A model generated the notes under the pieces. That model had not been told where the DNA came from and made no database searches. It worked only from the letters and a program-made list of their open reading frames with translations. Positions 30,119 through 38,184 of a stretch of DNA of 64,000 bases are shown here, piece after piece. Made by a program: the position numbers and the translations under genes. The DNA comes from a virus. Location of the stretch: positions 1-64,000 of the IMG/VR virus record IMGVR_UViG_3300050821_005343. One strand, 5' to 3'. Numbering within the stretch: position 1 is the stretch's first letter; every line of letters starts with the position of its first letter.

Positions 30119-30990
30119 GGCTTTACCGCCGGAGCCGGGGGGACAAGCTTCGCCACTTCCGCGGCGATCAATCCGGGGAGAGATGTGCTCAGTTGCGACG
30201 TGAGCAACGGCACGAGCGTCGTCACTAGCGAGCCGAGATCGAGCGACGGTGCAGGAGTAAGGGTCGCTCCGGCTGCGGGGGTAGCACCCGAAGTCTGGGC
30301 GGAAAGTTGCGTGATAAGCGCCCGGAATAGGCCGGCCGCGAGGGATTCAACGATCGGCGCAAGCGCCGCAATCAATGCTGGGTCCATAAGTGTTACTCCA
30401 AGGGGTGCGGGTGTGGGCGTGGGGGTTGGCGCTGTAGTTGGCGCGGGGGCTGCAGCGACGGGCGGAAGGGGAACTGAGGCCGGAACGGCCGGCGATAGTA
30501 CAGTAGACGGAGGCGTCCAAACTTTTGCAAATTCCTGTGCGAAACCAATACGAATGTCGAGTACACGACCAGCTGCTGAAGGGTGTTCATACTGGTCACA
30601 AATGTTGGCGGTTAAGGTTTCGAGGCTCTTCGTGCCCGCTACCAAATCGTTCCAGAGGCTTTTATACCAGCCTTTAAGTTCGTAGAGGTAAAACGCTGCT
30701 TGTGCCTCAATCGACTGCCAAGCGCCAAACCACTTTACACCAAACGCCTGCATGTTCGACAAGCGCGCCGCTTGCCCCGTACCGCTATCACGCCATTGGA
30801 AGAGACCGTTGGAACCGTGATCTAGGGCACCAACCGTCACACTTTTGTCTTGGTTCTCTCGAGTCGCATTGCCAACTGAGGCTTGAGCTGATCTCGCGGC
30901 AATCCCAGGAATTGCGAGGTTCGGAAATCCTTGGACAAGGTAATTTGCTAGCTGCGTCTGTCGATCGATGAGATTTACCGGATCTGTCAT
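30115..30990 (-). CDS. endolysin, phage lysozyme-like domain with Pro/Ala linker
   Basis: 291 residues. Residues 1-155 resemble the phage tail-lysozyme type fold: QASVGNATRENQDKS with a candidate catalytic Glu, GSNGLFQWRDSG, and an aromatic helix EAQAAFYLYELKGWYKSLWN. A linker of Pro, Ala and Thr follows (about 160-200), then an amphipathic C-terminal half that could aid membrane or envelope contact. It is coupled to the holin-like gene. The precise bond cut is unknown. Confidence 0.78.
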   Translation of the reverse strand: MTDPVNLIDRQTQLANYLVQGFPNLAIPGIAARSAQASVGNATRENQDKSVTVGALDHGSNGLFQWRDSGTGQAARLSNMQAFGVKWFGAWQSIEAQAAFYLYELKGWYKSLWNDLVAGTKSLETLTANICDQYEHPSAAGRVLDIRIGFAQEFAKVWTPPSTVLSPAVPASVPLPPVAAAPAPTTAPTPTPTPAPLGVTLMDPALIAALAPIVESLAAGLFRALITQLSAQTSGATPAAGATLTPAPSLDLGSLVTTLVPLLTSQLSTSLPGLIAAEVAKLVPPAPAVKP

Positions 30991-31000
30991 ACCCTGACCC

Positions 31001-31240
31001 TCACGAAATGGGATGTTGTTTTGTCTGGGTGCCGCGCAAGGTGGCGACTAGCTCTTCAAATCCGAACTCTTTCTCGTATATTTTGGCTGAGAAAAATAAC
31101 TTGCCAGCTAACGATGCCTTGGCCAGGGCCAGAGTCCCGGAAAAATTGTATCGCCGCTTTTGCAGCGTGACCCTGCGGCGGCCCTCGACCCATATTGATT
31201 CGACGATGGCGAACTCTGTAAGCGGCGAAGGATTGATCAC
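31001..31240 (-). CDS. hypothetical protein, 79 residues
   Basis: GTG 31240 overlaps the glycosyltransferase stop (GTGA). Basic protein with RRRVTLQKRRYNFSGTLALA. The start at 31273 is less likely. Not recognised. Confidence 0.65.
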   Translation of the reverse strand: MINPSPLTEFAIVESIWVEGRRRVTLQKRRYNFSGTLALAKASLAGKLFFSAKIYEKEFGFEELVATLRGTQTKQHPIS

Positions 31241-32280
31241 GCGCGTATCTCCATTTCGACAAACGACAGCCAAGCCCTCTCGCTTGCCTCGACGTATTTT
31301 GTCAGGTCATATTGATTGATCTTGGCGTTTCGGATTGGCTGTTCGTAAATGTTAAGCAGATGGTCTCGGATGTCTTTCGCATCGTTCATGGACACCGGCC
31401 CTTGGGTAAACCAAGGGATCTCATCGCATCCCAAGAAAGGAATTCCCTGAACGACCTGATCGGCGCCAACTATGTTGAAGGTTTCGGAGAAGCTGATCTG
31501 CATCGCAATGTCCATATCCGAAGATAGAGACATGAAATCTTCGTGACTGGTCCACGTATGAAGGATCAATTCGTAGCGGCTTGGGTCTAGCTGCCCGAAC
31601 AAGCCGCGCAGATTCTGATCAACGGGCATGCCGTTGGCCTCAACCCGGCCGGTGTTCATGTGGAACTTAAGTCGCTTCTTGCCGACCTTCTGGACGAAAT
31701 CTACTGCGGCAACGGCTTGAATCAGTTGGTTCTTGAGCGGCCTGATGGCGCCGAAGCAGCTTACATCTACCCACGGCTTGTCGTAATCGATCGGCTTGGG
31801 GGCCGTCATAGACGTCGGATAGTAGTTTGGAAGATAGGTGATGTCTTTGTTAAGGACGCCGTGCTTGCCTACGCAGATCGTCTCGATGTCGTATAGCATC
31901 TTGGGCGAATTTGGCGATACCTTAACGTTGGCAAAGCTGACGTAGTCAAGAATCCAATCCATCGCCATGCCTTCGCAGGACATGAAAGGCATGTCGGAAT
32001 GGATTCTAATTACCCATTTAACCTTTGGGTGTAGCTTTTGTAGGATGTGGAATTTTTCTGGAACTACCCATACGGCCTCGATGATGACGATATCCGGCCG
32101 GAACTTAGTTACTTCGCGGTCGATGCTGTTGTTGTCAATGACCACGACCATCTTTGAGTTGATGCCGTTCTTAACCAGCATCTCATTGACGAAGTTTGCC
32201 GAGTTGTACAGACCTGTAGATATCGGAAGGTCGCCTATCTGGCTCTCTCGCCGCTTAAGAACGAAGAGGATCTTTGTCAT
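31237..32280 (-). CDS. glycosyltransferase, family 4-like
   Basis: 347 residues. The N-terminal Rossmann part (ILFVLKRRESQIG..., PDIVIIEAVWVVP) and C-terminal part with GAIRPLKNQL, HMNTGRVEANG and SFSETFNIVGADQVVQGIPF match the two-domain GT-B build; the SFSETF..VGAD..QGIPF stretch is the nucleotide-sugar site. It could glycosylate virion, host surface polysaccharide or the exported proteins encoded next to it. Starts behind the promoter at 32308-32336. Confidence 0.82.
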   Translation of the reverse strand: MTKILFVLKRRESQIGDLPISTGLYNSANFVNEMLVKNGINSKMVVVIDNNSIDREVTKFRPDIVIIEAVWVVPEKFHILQKLHPKVKWVIRIHSDMPFMSCEGMAMDWILDYVSFANVKVSPNSPKMLYDIETICVGKHGVLNKDITYLPNYYPTSMTAPKPIDYDKPWVDVSCFGAIRPLKNQLIQAVAAVDFVQKVGKKRLKFHMNTGRVEANGMPVDQNLRGLFGQLDPSRYELILHTWTSHEDFMSLSSDMDIAMQISFSETFNIVGADQVVQGIPFLGCDEIPWFTQGPVSMNDAKDIRDHLLNIYEQPIRNAKINQYDLTKYVEASERAWLSFVEMEIRA

Positions 32281-32307
32281 CGCACGACACTCCTTCAGGT
32301 TATGGAC

Positions 32308-32336
32308 CTATAAACCATAAGTGGCGTGGTATGCAA
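32308..32336 (-). promoter_or_regulatory. promoter with the dispersed motif supplying the -35
   Basis: Minus strand: TTGCAT (32336-32331), 17-base spacer, TTATAG (32313-32308). The -35 is part of a 14/15 copy of the 15-bp motif (32322-32336). It drives the glycosyltransferase and the lysis genes beyond it. Confidence 0.65.
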
Positions 32337-32350
32337 CACTTTGTTTATAA

Positions 32351-35293
32351 TTAATTGGCCTCATAAGCCCCGATGGAAGGCGGATTAGCCCATGCCTTGC
32401 CGGCGTGGTCAGCGATTGGCTGTTGCGGTCCCAAATTGGTCCCCGCCCCTATGATGCCTGGGGTGAAAGTGGCTGTGACGAATATCCAGTTTGGCGTGTC
32501 TGGCACGGCGCCCGCACATCCAGCAGTGCAAGACTTCCACACACCCGCGGGATGATGACCCTGGCCTGTGGGAAGATCTGAGGTAACGACCCCATACGTC
32601 CCGTCGGGTTGTCCTGTCGGAAGGTTGAAGGCTGTCTTGACGGTTGCGACGATAGGAACCGAAGTCCCGGCGAAGGTCGGGTTGGGCCGCAAGTTGATGA
32701 CGCCGCTTGCCCCTACTGAACAAGCGCCCAGATCGGGGAACGAGTTCTCATTGCAGGGGTTGGCGAGCGGCACGGTGTAGCCCTGACCGCCACCGGGAGA
32801 CGAGTTAGTCGCGGGCTGGAGCAGCGGGTTATAGGCGACGAATAGGGAGGAAACCCCTGGCATGCCTGACCGGAAGTCCGTCTGCGTCCATGTGCTTAGG
32901 CCGATGTATTTCCCCAGAGTCGCACCAAAAGAACTGGCCCCACCGCCAATCGGGCAGTAAACCTGAGAGTTCGAGCCGACTCCTGGCGGCAGGAAGGGGA
33001 TGCTTAGATTAGTCTCGACCGTGCTTAAGTCGCCGGCAACAGGATCGCATAGGTTCGGGATTTCTGCTCTCGCGTCGCGCGAAACACCGTCGCCGATGTT
33101 GTTGGCTAGCAGAGCGTGGAGTGGGCCTTTGCCGCCGCCTTTCGGCTGGTTTCCAACCTCGACATCTTTGCCGAGTATGTCGTTATGAACTACAACATTG
33201 TATTGGCCGCTAATTCCTAGGCCGTTTGTTGACGCGACAACGATATTGTCAGCAACATAATCCCCCCAATGGTTATGTTCCGTGGTGTTGATACCTTGCA
33301 TGGTACGGGGGAAGTAGTTAGTCAGATCGGAGAATTGATAGAACTCATTCTCGATTGCCGCGTTGTTGAAGAAGGTATCGGTTGTCGCGGCTGATTCTCC
33401 ACGCCCGTTAGTGTCTCCGTATTGTATACCGTCTTGGTGCGCCCATATCTCAGTTGGGTCAGAATAGTAGTTGTGAACGACCCAATTTCGATGAGTTGAG
33501 TATTCATCGATTCCGTCGCCCGACGCCCATTTTATTTTGTTGTTATATAGGACGGTGTTGGTTGTGTTGCCCATGCCGAGGCCGTCATATACATCGCGGA
33601 TGATACTATCCTTCACGGACATGCATGTTGCCCCGACAAGAAGATTTGGGTGCGTCGGGTCAAAGCTGTGGGCAGTGTCTAACGCGCCGTGGAAAGATAT
33701 CCCAGATACTGAGCCGCCGTCCCAATCGACACTGTTCCAAGCACCGGCAGGTGTTATCTTCATTTGATCGGTGAAGGTGACTTTCTCGCCGGTCAGCGCG
33801 CGGGTCGTTCCGCTCCACGTGGGCGACGTTCCAACAGGGCATCCGCCTGTTTTGGTGGAGCTTCTCACTGCAAGGAATACCGGATCGCAGCCGGGGACGT
33901 TTGACGATAGGCCGGGGTAGTTCGTAGTCGGACAACCAGTGGCCGCGTCGGCGACTGGATCGCACGGCGCGATTGTCGCGACCAAGCCGTTTACGGCTAT
34001 GACCTTAGACCCGCTTGGGATACCTGTGGAGGGAGCAATCGTTACCGACCCATTATGAAAGTACCCAGGAGACCACACGTAATAGCCTAATGGGGCGGGG
34101 GAAGACGTTGTGATGGTAGTTGAGTTAGCGGGCGCAGTCACAGTCAAGATCGGGGGGTCTTGCGCGGCGCGGGCCGAGATCACTGGCGATGCGGTTACGA
34201 CCGTGCCGTCTGACAGCCCCCCGCTATTCGGATAACTGGAAGAAAACCACGGGTCTTCAGAATGGCCAAGCCATCCTGAGACGTGGATATCCTCAAAAAC
34301 GATATCTTTTCCGCTGGCGGAAACCGGGGGGTTGGCGCGATACTGCTCGACGTTGAAGCTCTTGAATAGATAGCCAGCAGCGCCGTTTTGGAGCAGGACT
34401 CTATGAAGGACCGGCCGCGTTGCTGCTGCCGGATCGCCCATGATCCACGTCCAAGCTACAGTCCCGTTCGCCGTCCCGTCGATTGTGCTATAGATGCCAT
34501 TAGTTTCCGTTATGTCACCGATGGGGTGGGTAGCATCTCCCGGTTCGATGTAGATCGTATCGCCGGGTTTAATGATCTTACCAATACCAAAGAGCGCGCC
34601 TCCGGTGTAGCCTGTGCCGCCGTTGAAGATCGCCGAAACGTCCTTGAAAGGAGAGCCGGCGTGTCCGGTCGCGCCGGCGTCCTTGGTCGTCCCTTTGATC
34701 GGGTCAAAGTACCAGACGTGAGCCTGGTCGAGGTTTGGCGAGACAGGCGGAATGTCACAGCCGGGGTAGATCGCGTGGCCCTGCTGTAGGAAGTGCGCGG
34801 GCGAAACAGGGAGGACTGCGGCGGCGGGATTAGTAGTCCAATTGCTCGTCTCAAACGCCGGAGGAGCAACTGGCGCGGACGGCTCAATCGGGCCGAACCA
34901 ATGGCTTGTCTGTGTGGTCGATCCGGTCAAACCATTAACCGTTTCGTCCAGCTCAATCGCTTGCCCGACGACAGCCGGCGTGGCCGAGACATCTACGGTG
35001 AGCGTCGAGCCGGAGCCAAGCGAGACTGTGGGCGCGTTGACCGTGTGCCAGTTGTAGGCCCGAGTAATGACTGAGCCCGTCCACTGCCCTGCCCCTGCCG
35101 TGAGCGTCAGCGTCGTTCCTTGGGCTACGGTGGACGTGCCATTGTTTGGATAATCAAGCCCGACGATCTCCGGGATGGCTGTATTGGCAGGAGCTAGATC
35201 TGCGCTGAGCGTAAACGCGGGAATGGAGGTAGGCGCAGCATGCGCCGCTGCACTTGCCGCAAACACGCACACCAATGCGATTAGCGCCCTCAC
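32351..35293 (-). CDS. exported 980-residue protein, right-handed beta-helix-like
   Basis: A clear Sec signal peptide (MRALIALVCVFAASAAAHA) comes first, then an Ig-like N-terminal part with SIPAFTLS, then a long region with DTIYIEPGD, GKDIVFEDIHVSGW, SVKDSIIRDVYDGLG, NWVVHNYYSD and similar turns that look like parallel beta-helix coils of polysaccharide lyases or adhesins. A signal peptide is not expected for a virion tailspike; the product is more likely exported by the host. It shares the IPxFTLS motif with the gene just upstream and is coupled to it (ATG/TGA overlap). Confidence 0.75.
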   Translation of the reverse strand: MRALIALVCVFAASAAAHAAPTSIPAFTLSADLAPANTAIPEIVGLDYPNNGTSTVAQGTTLTLTAGAGQWTGSVITRAYNWHTVNAPTVSLGSGSTLTVDVSATPAVVGQAIELDETVNGLTGSTTQTSHWFGPIEPSAPVAPPAFETSNWTTNPAAAVLPVSPAHFLQQGHAIYPGCDIPPVSPNLDQAHVWYFDPIKGTTKDAGATGHAGSPFKDVSAIFNGGTGYTGGALFGIGKIIKPGDTIYIEPGDATHPIGDITETNGIYSTIDGTANGTVAWTWIMGDPAAATRPVLHRVLLQNGAAGYLFKSFNVEQYRANPPVSASGKDIVFEDIHVSGWLGHSEDPWFSSSYPNSGGLSDGTVVTASPVISARAAQDPPILTVTAPANSTTITTSSPAPLGYYVWSPGYFHNGSVTIAPSTGIPSGSKVIAVNGLVATIAPCDPVADAATGCPTTNYPGLSSNVPGCDPVFLAVRSSTKTGGCPVGTSPTWSGTTRALTGEKVTFTDQMKITPAGAWNSVDWDGGSVSGISFHGALDTAHSFDPTHPNLLVGATCMSVKDSIIRDVYDGLGMGNTTNTVLYNNKIKWASGDGIDEYSTHRNWVVHNYYSDPTEIWAHQDGIQYGDTNGRGESAATTDTFFNNAAIENEFYQFSDLTNYFPRTMQGINTTEHNHWGDYVADNIVVASTNGLGISGQYNVVVHNDILGKDVEVGNQPKGGGKGPLHALLANNIGDGVSRDARAEIPNLCDPVAGDLSTVETNLSIPFLPPGVGSNSQVYCPIGGGASSFGATLGKYIGLSTWTQTDFRSGMPGVSSLFVAYNPLLQPATNSSPGGGQGYTVPLANPCNENSFPDLGACSVGASGVINLRPNPTFAGTSVPIVATVKTAFNLPTGQPDGTYGVVTSDLPTGQGHHPAGVWKSCTAGCAGAVPDTPNWIFVTATFTPGIIGAGTNLGPQQPIADHAGKAWANPPSIGAYEAN

Positions 35294-35667
35294 GGTGCTG
35301 TTGCTCCAGTTCCGGCCGGGTAGGTCTGTGCGACGCCAGCCGCAACAAGCGCGAGGCTAAATGTTGGCGCGCTAGCCGTACTTGGCACCGAAATATTGAC
35401 CACCCGAAGTGCTGGGTCATTAATTGTTATACCGCTCGGCGTGGTTACCCAACCGACTGGAGACACGACACAGTTGAATATGATGGTTCCAGCAGGCGCG
35501 GCAGAGGCCAGACCAGATGCAGCCGCTGTGGGTGTACAAACCGTACCTGTCGAAGGCGGCCCGCTAAGAGTGAAGCTAGGGATATTGATTGAAGATACTT
35601 GCGCAGACGCGCTGCTAGCGCCGATGATAGATGCGGCGGCTATTGCTCGGATAACGCTTGCGGTCAT
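35290..35667 (-). CDS. small exported protein with IPxFTLS motif
   Basis: 125 residues from ATG 35667 (GGAG nine bases upstream). Signal peptide MTASVIRAIAAASIIGASSASA; the mature protein is beta-rich with two Cys and starts SSINIPSFTLSG, matching SIPAFTLS in the next gene. A companion of the 980-residue protein. Confidence 0.75.
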   Translation of the reverse strand: MTASVIRAIAAASIIGASSASAQVSSINIPSFTLSGPPSTGTVCTPTAAASGLASAAPAGTIIFNCVVSPVGWVTTPSGITINDPALRVVNISVPSTASAPTFSLALVAAGVAQTYPAGTGATAP

Positions 35668-35695
35668 TTTGAAATTCTCCAATGTTTGGGCGGAC

Positions 35696-37150
35696 CTACT
35701 TGGCGGTCATCAGAAGGGCGAGTGCGCGGCCGAACGGCTCGCGCTCTTTGTGGATGTTGAATCTCTTGAGTATTTCAGCCATGAATTCTTCCCGCGGAAA
35801 GCCGGGGTGGCCGACGAACGGCGGGTAAAAATCAGTCGCAATGGCGAACCGCGCTCCCGGTCGCCCGTATGCCAGCATGTTGTCTAGGATTGAGCGCCAG
35901 CCGATTGCGTGGTCAATGGCGTTCCAGCAGATGACGGTATCGGCCCGCAGATTGGGAATGAGCTGCTCGGCTGGCTGGGAGTAAACCGTCACGCCTTCCC
36001 AATATTCCGTAGGGACGATTCCCTGATAGGCTAAGGCTAGCGGCTCGATAACCGCGCACGGGGCAAAGGGTGGACGCGGGCCGCAACCGATATCTAGGAT
36101 GTCGCCAGTCGGCTCAATGAACTCCTTGACTTCGTTCCACTGGATGGTGAACCCAGGATCAGCAAGGTGTCCCGTAGGAACGTGCTCTTTCCACCAATCT
36201 AGTTCGAACGGCTGATGGATTTGATGCCACGCATCCATCGTGCGGAGATTGTCGGTCATGGTAGCCTTGTCGTCGACCCAGGTTTGGTGATTTCCCGGCG
36301 CCAGCGAATAGCGCGTGGCGCGGGTGCATGATTTACAGATACTCGTGCCAGCGTTGCCGCATTTACGGTTCTCTGCTTGAAGCGACCGCATGACGTGGGA
36401 GTCGAACAGGCTCCAGTAGTCGCCCGTTAGCAGGTTGCCGATTACGTGCTTCATGGAATAGTCCATGCAGCACAGCACAACGTCGCCAGATGGGAGGACT
36501 ACGTTCTGGTCGTAGAATGGCGTATAACTGCAGGATACAGGCGTGTCGTATTGGGGCGTAGCCTCGATGGGCTGCTCGCCAATTTGTGCGGTGTCAAGGC
36601 TACCGGCCCGCGTTAGGCCGACCCACCCGGCTAGTTCTCCGACAGCCGCCTTCAAGCGGTCGTGGACCTCTCCGCCCTTGTCCATCGTCATGGCTTGGAA
36701 ATAGACGCGCTCGGTTTCTCCGAATTGCAGGAACTTCTTGAGGACTTTCCCGTATTCAGCTTTGTACCGCCAGCCGCGCATATTCCCCTTACTGTCGGGG
36801 AGGTGGAGGCAAAGAACCTCGACCTGATGCGCGTGCTTGTCTAAGAGCGCGATTATGCGCTCGGCGTCAGGGACCGTGATTCCGTAGAGGGTCGTATAGA
36901 CCGCAACGCGATAACCGCTTTCCAGGGCGTGCTGGAGCATGTCCGTGCAGTCGTCGTTGCTCCACGGTTCGGCCATGCCGCTAAAGTCGATGCGGACGTA
37001 GGTAGGAACTTTGGATAGGATGACCTTGAAATTATCCAGACTCATATATTTGTCTGGGTCTTTACCGTAGGTGGTTCGTAGCGCGTCCTGTGGGCAGAAG
37101 GTGCATTTTAATGGACAGCCGACCATCGTGGTAATTTCGAGGGATGGCAA
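35696..37150 (-). CDS. radical SAM enzyme fused to a SAM-dependent methyltransferase
   Basis: 484 residues. Radical SAM cluster motif C12-x3-C16-x2-C19 (GCPLKCTFC), GMAEPW in the expected GGE-like position, and a SPASM-type C-terminal Cys region (DVVLCCMDY, then CGNAGTSICKSC). From about residue 345 there is a class I methyltransferase domain (DILDIGCGPRPP). SPASM radical SAM enzymes modify peptides or sugars; the fusion to a methyltransferase is unusual. It lies upstream of the two exported proteins. Confidence 0.85.
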   Translation of the reverse strand: MPSLEITTMVGCPLKCTFCPQDALRTTYGKDPDKYMSLDNFKVILSKVPTYVRIDFSGMAEPWSNDDCTDMLQHALESGYRVAVYTTLYGITVPDAERIIALLDKHAHQVEVLCLHLPDSKGNMRGWRYKAEYGKVLKKFLQFGETERVYFQAMTMDKGGEVHDRLKAAVGELAGWVGLTRAGSLDTAQIGEQPIEATPQYDTPVSCSYTPFYDQNVVLPSGDVVLCCMDYSMKHVIGNLLTGDYWSLFDSHVMRSLQAENRKCGNAGTSICKSCTRATRYSLAPGNHQTWVDDKATMTDNLRTMDAWHQIHQPFELDWWKEHVPTGHLADPGFTIQWNEVKEFIEPTGDILDIGCGPRPPFAPCAVIEPLALAYQGIVPTEYWEGVTVYSQPAEQLIPNLRADTVICWNAIDHAIGWRSILDNMLAYGRPGARFAIATDFYPPFVGHPGFPREEFMAEILKRFNIHKEREPFGRALALLMTAK

Positions 37151-37170
37151 ATTATGGCTCCAGGCGCAAC

Positions 37171-37230
37171 TTTTAGCTTGACATGAATCGCATTAGTGCT
37201 ATTGTGGGGGTGTTGAAACGGAGCAAGCAG
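37171..37230 (+). promoter_or_regulatory. rightward promoter and leader cassette (copy 1)
   Basis: TTGACA (37180-37185), 16-base spacer, TATTGT (37202-37207), then GTTGAAACGGAG leading to ATG 37231. A near-identical cassette is at 43856-43911. A dyad-like TCGCATTAGTGCTA lies in the spacer. Confidence 0.75.
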
Positions 37231-37401
37231 ATGAAAACAGGCTGGAGACTACAGGCTAAGGACGGCGTACCGCACTTTCGCCTTATGACTAACGGCTGGC
37301 TATTGCGGCCGCTCGTAAGGGCTAATTGCGAAAGCTACGCCTATGTCGCGCGCATAGATCGAGGTACGGTGTTGCCGCTCCGGCGGCCAGTGTTTTTTTG
37401 A
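37231..37401 (+). CDS. moron protein, 56 residues
   Basis: MKTGWRLQAKDG..., GGAG eight bases upstream. Basic, beta-rich. First gene of a three-gene rightward island inserted between leftward operons. Not recognised. Confidence 0.65.
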   Translation: MKTGWRLQAKDGVPHFRLMTNGWLLRPLVRANCESYAYVARIDRGTVLPLRRPVFF

Positions 37402-37448
37402 TGACCCCCGCCGAACTCATCTCATGGCGCAACGATAGGAGTAAGCAT

Positions 37449-37994
37449 ATGACCCTCTACACAGTCACAGCGGGCAACGCCTACTTCTGGCAGAACTTAG
37501 CCGTCAGAGCCCATTCGAAATACCAAGCTGCGGCGGCGTTCCGCGCCTATCTAGCCGCGCCTGAGCAGCGGGCCGAGGAGGAGTACGAGCAGAAGCAAGG
37601 CAAGATGCTCGTTGGCGATGACGAGCCGACAGACCGCAACCTGTACGTCTACAAGTTCGACGACGAAGACGTAGAAGAGACCGACCTGATTTCCCGTTAC
37701 ACGGGGAAGGTTGGAACTACTGTTTACGATGACCGACAGCGGCGGGAACGGTTGATGACTCCCCAACAACTAATAGACTGGCGCAAGCGCCTTGGCCTAA
37801 CCGCCAAGGCAGCCGCCGAGCAGTTAGGGCTTAGCATAAACGGCTATGCCGCTTATGAGCGGGGGTATGTAGGACGAGGATCGGCTATGAAAAAGCGCAT
37901 ACCTCGCCCCATCCCAAGGCACGTCGCGCTGGCGTGCGAACGGCTAGAACAGTTGAAGGCAACAGGAGAGATAGATGCCAATGTATCATGCTGA
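37449..37994 (+). CDS. fusion of an unknown N-terminal domain with an XRE HTH domain
   Basis: 181 residues from ATG 37449 (AGGAG eight bases upstream). The N-terminal 100 residues (MTLYTVTAGNAYFWQNLAVR...) are acidic and unknown. Residues about 103-170 form an XRE helix-turn-helix: LMTPQQLIDWRKRLGLTAKA, AAEQLGLSINGYAAYERG. The stretch before this start (37401-37448) encodes MTPAELISWRNDR, a second copy of the XRE beginning, with TTTTGATGACC/GTTGATGACT junctions. It may regulate the moron promoter. Confidence 0.75.
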   Translation: MTLYTVTAGNAYFWQNLAVRAHSKYQAAAAFRAYLAAPEQRAEEEYEQKQGKMLVGDDEPTDRNLYVYKFDDEDVEETDLISRYTGKVGTTVYDDRQRRERLMTPQQLIDWRKRLGLTAKAAAEQLGLSINGYAAYERGYVGRGSAMKKRIPRPIPRHVALACERLEQLKATGEIDANVSC

Positions 37995-38184
37995 ACCAAA
38001 CCGCAGCGAACCAAACCGTTGGATGTGGTTTTCGGTAGAAACGCCGTCCGTATTCAAGGAACACAAGCTTCCAGCCTCTAGCGCTGATTGGTCAACTGCC
38101 GATCAGCGCAAGTTCCGAGAACTTGAAACCCTAGCCGAAAACTATAGCACGCACATCCATCGATCAGGATATCGGCGTGGCTAA
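37975..38184 (+). CDS. moron protein, 69 residues
   Basis: ATG 37975 with GGAGAG five bases upstream; overlaps the previous gene by 20 bases and converges on the leftward 38164-41256 gene. Rich in Trp, Asn and Ser (PNRSEPNRWMWFSVETP). Not recognised. Confidence 0.6.
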   Translation: MPMYHAEPNRSEPNRWMWFSVETPSVFKEHKLPASSADWSTADQRKFRELETLAENYSTHIHRSGYRRG

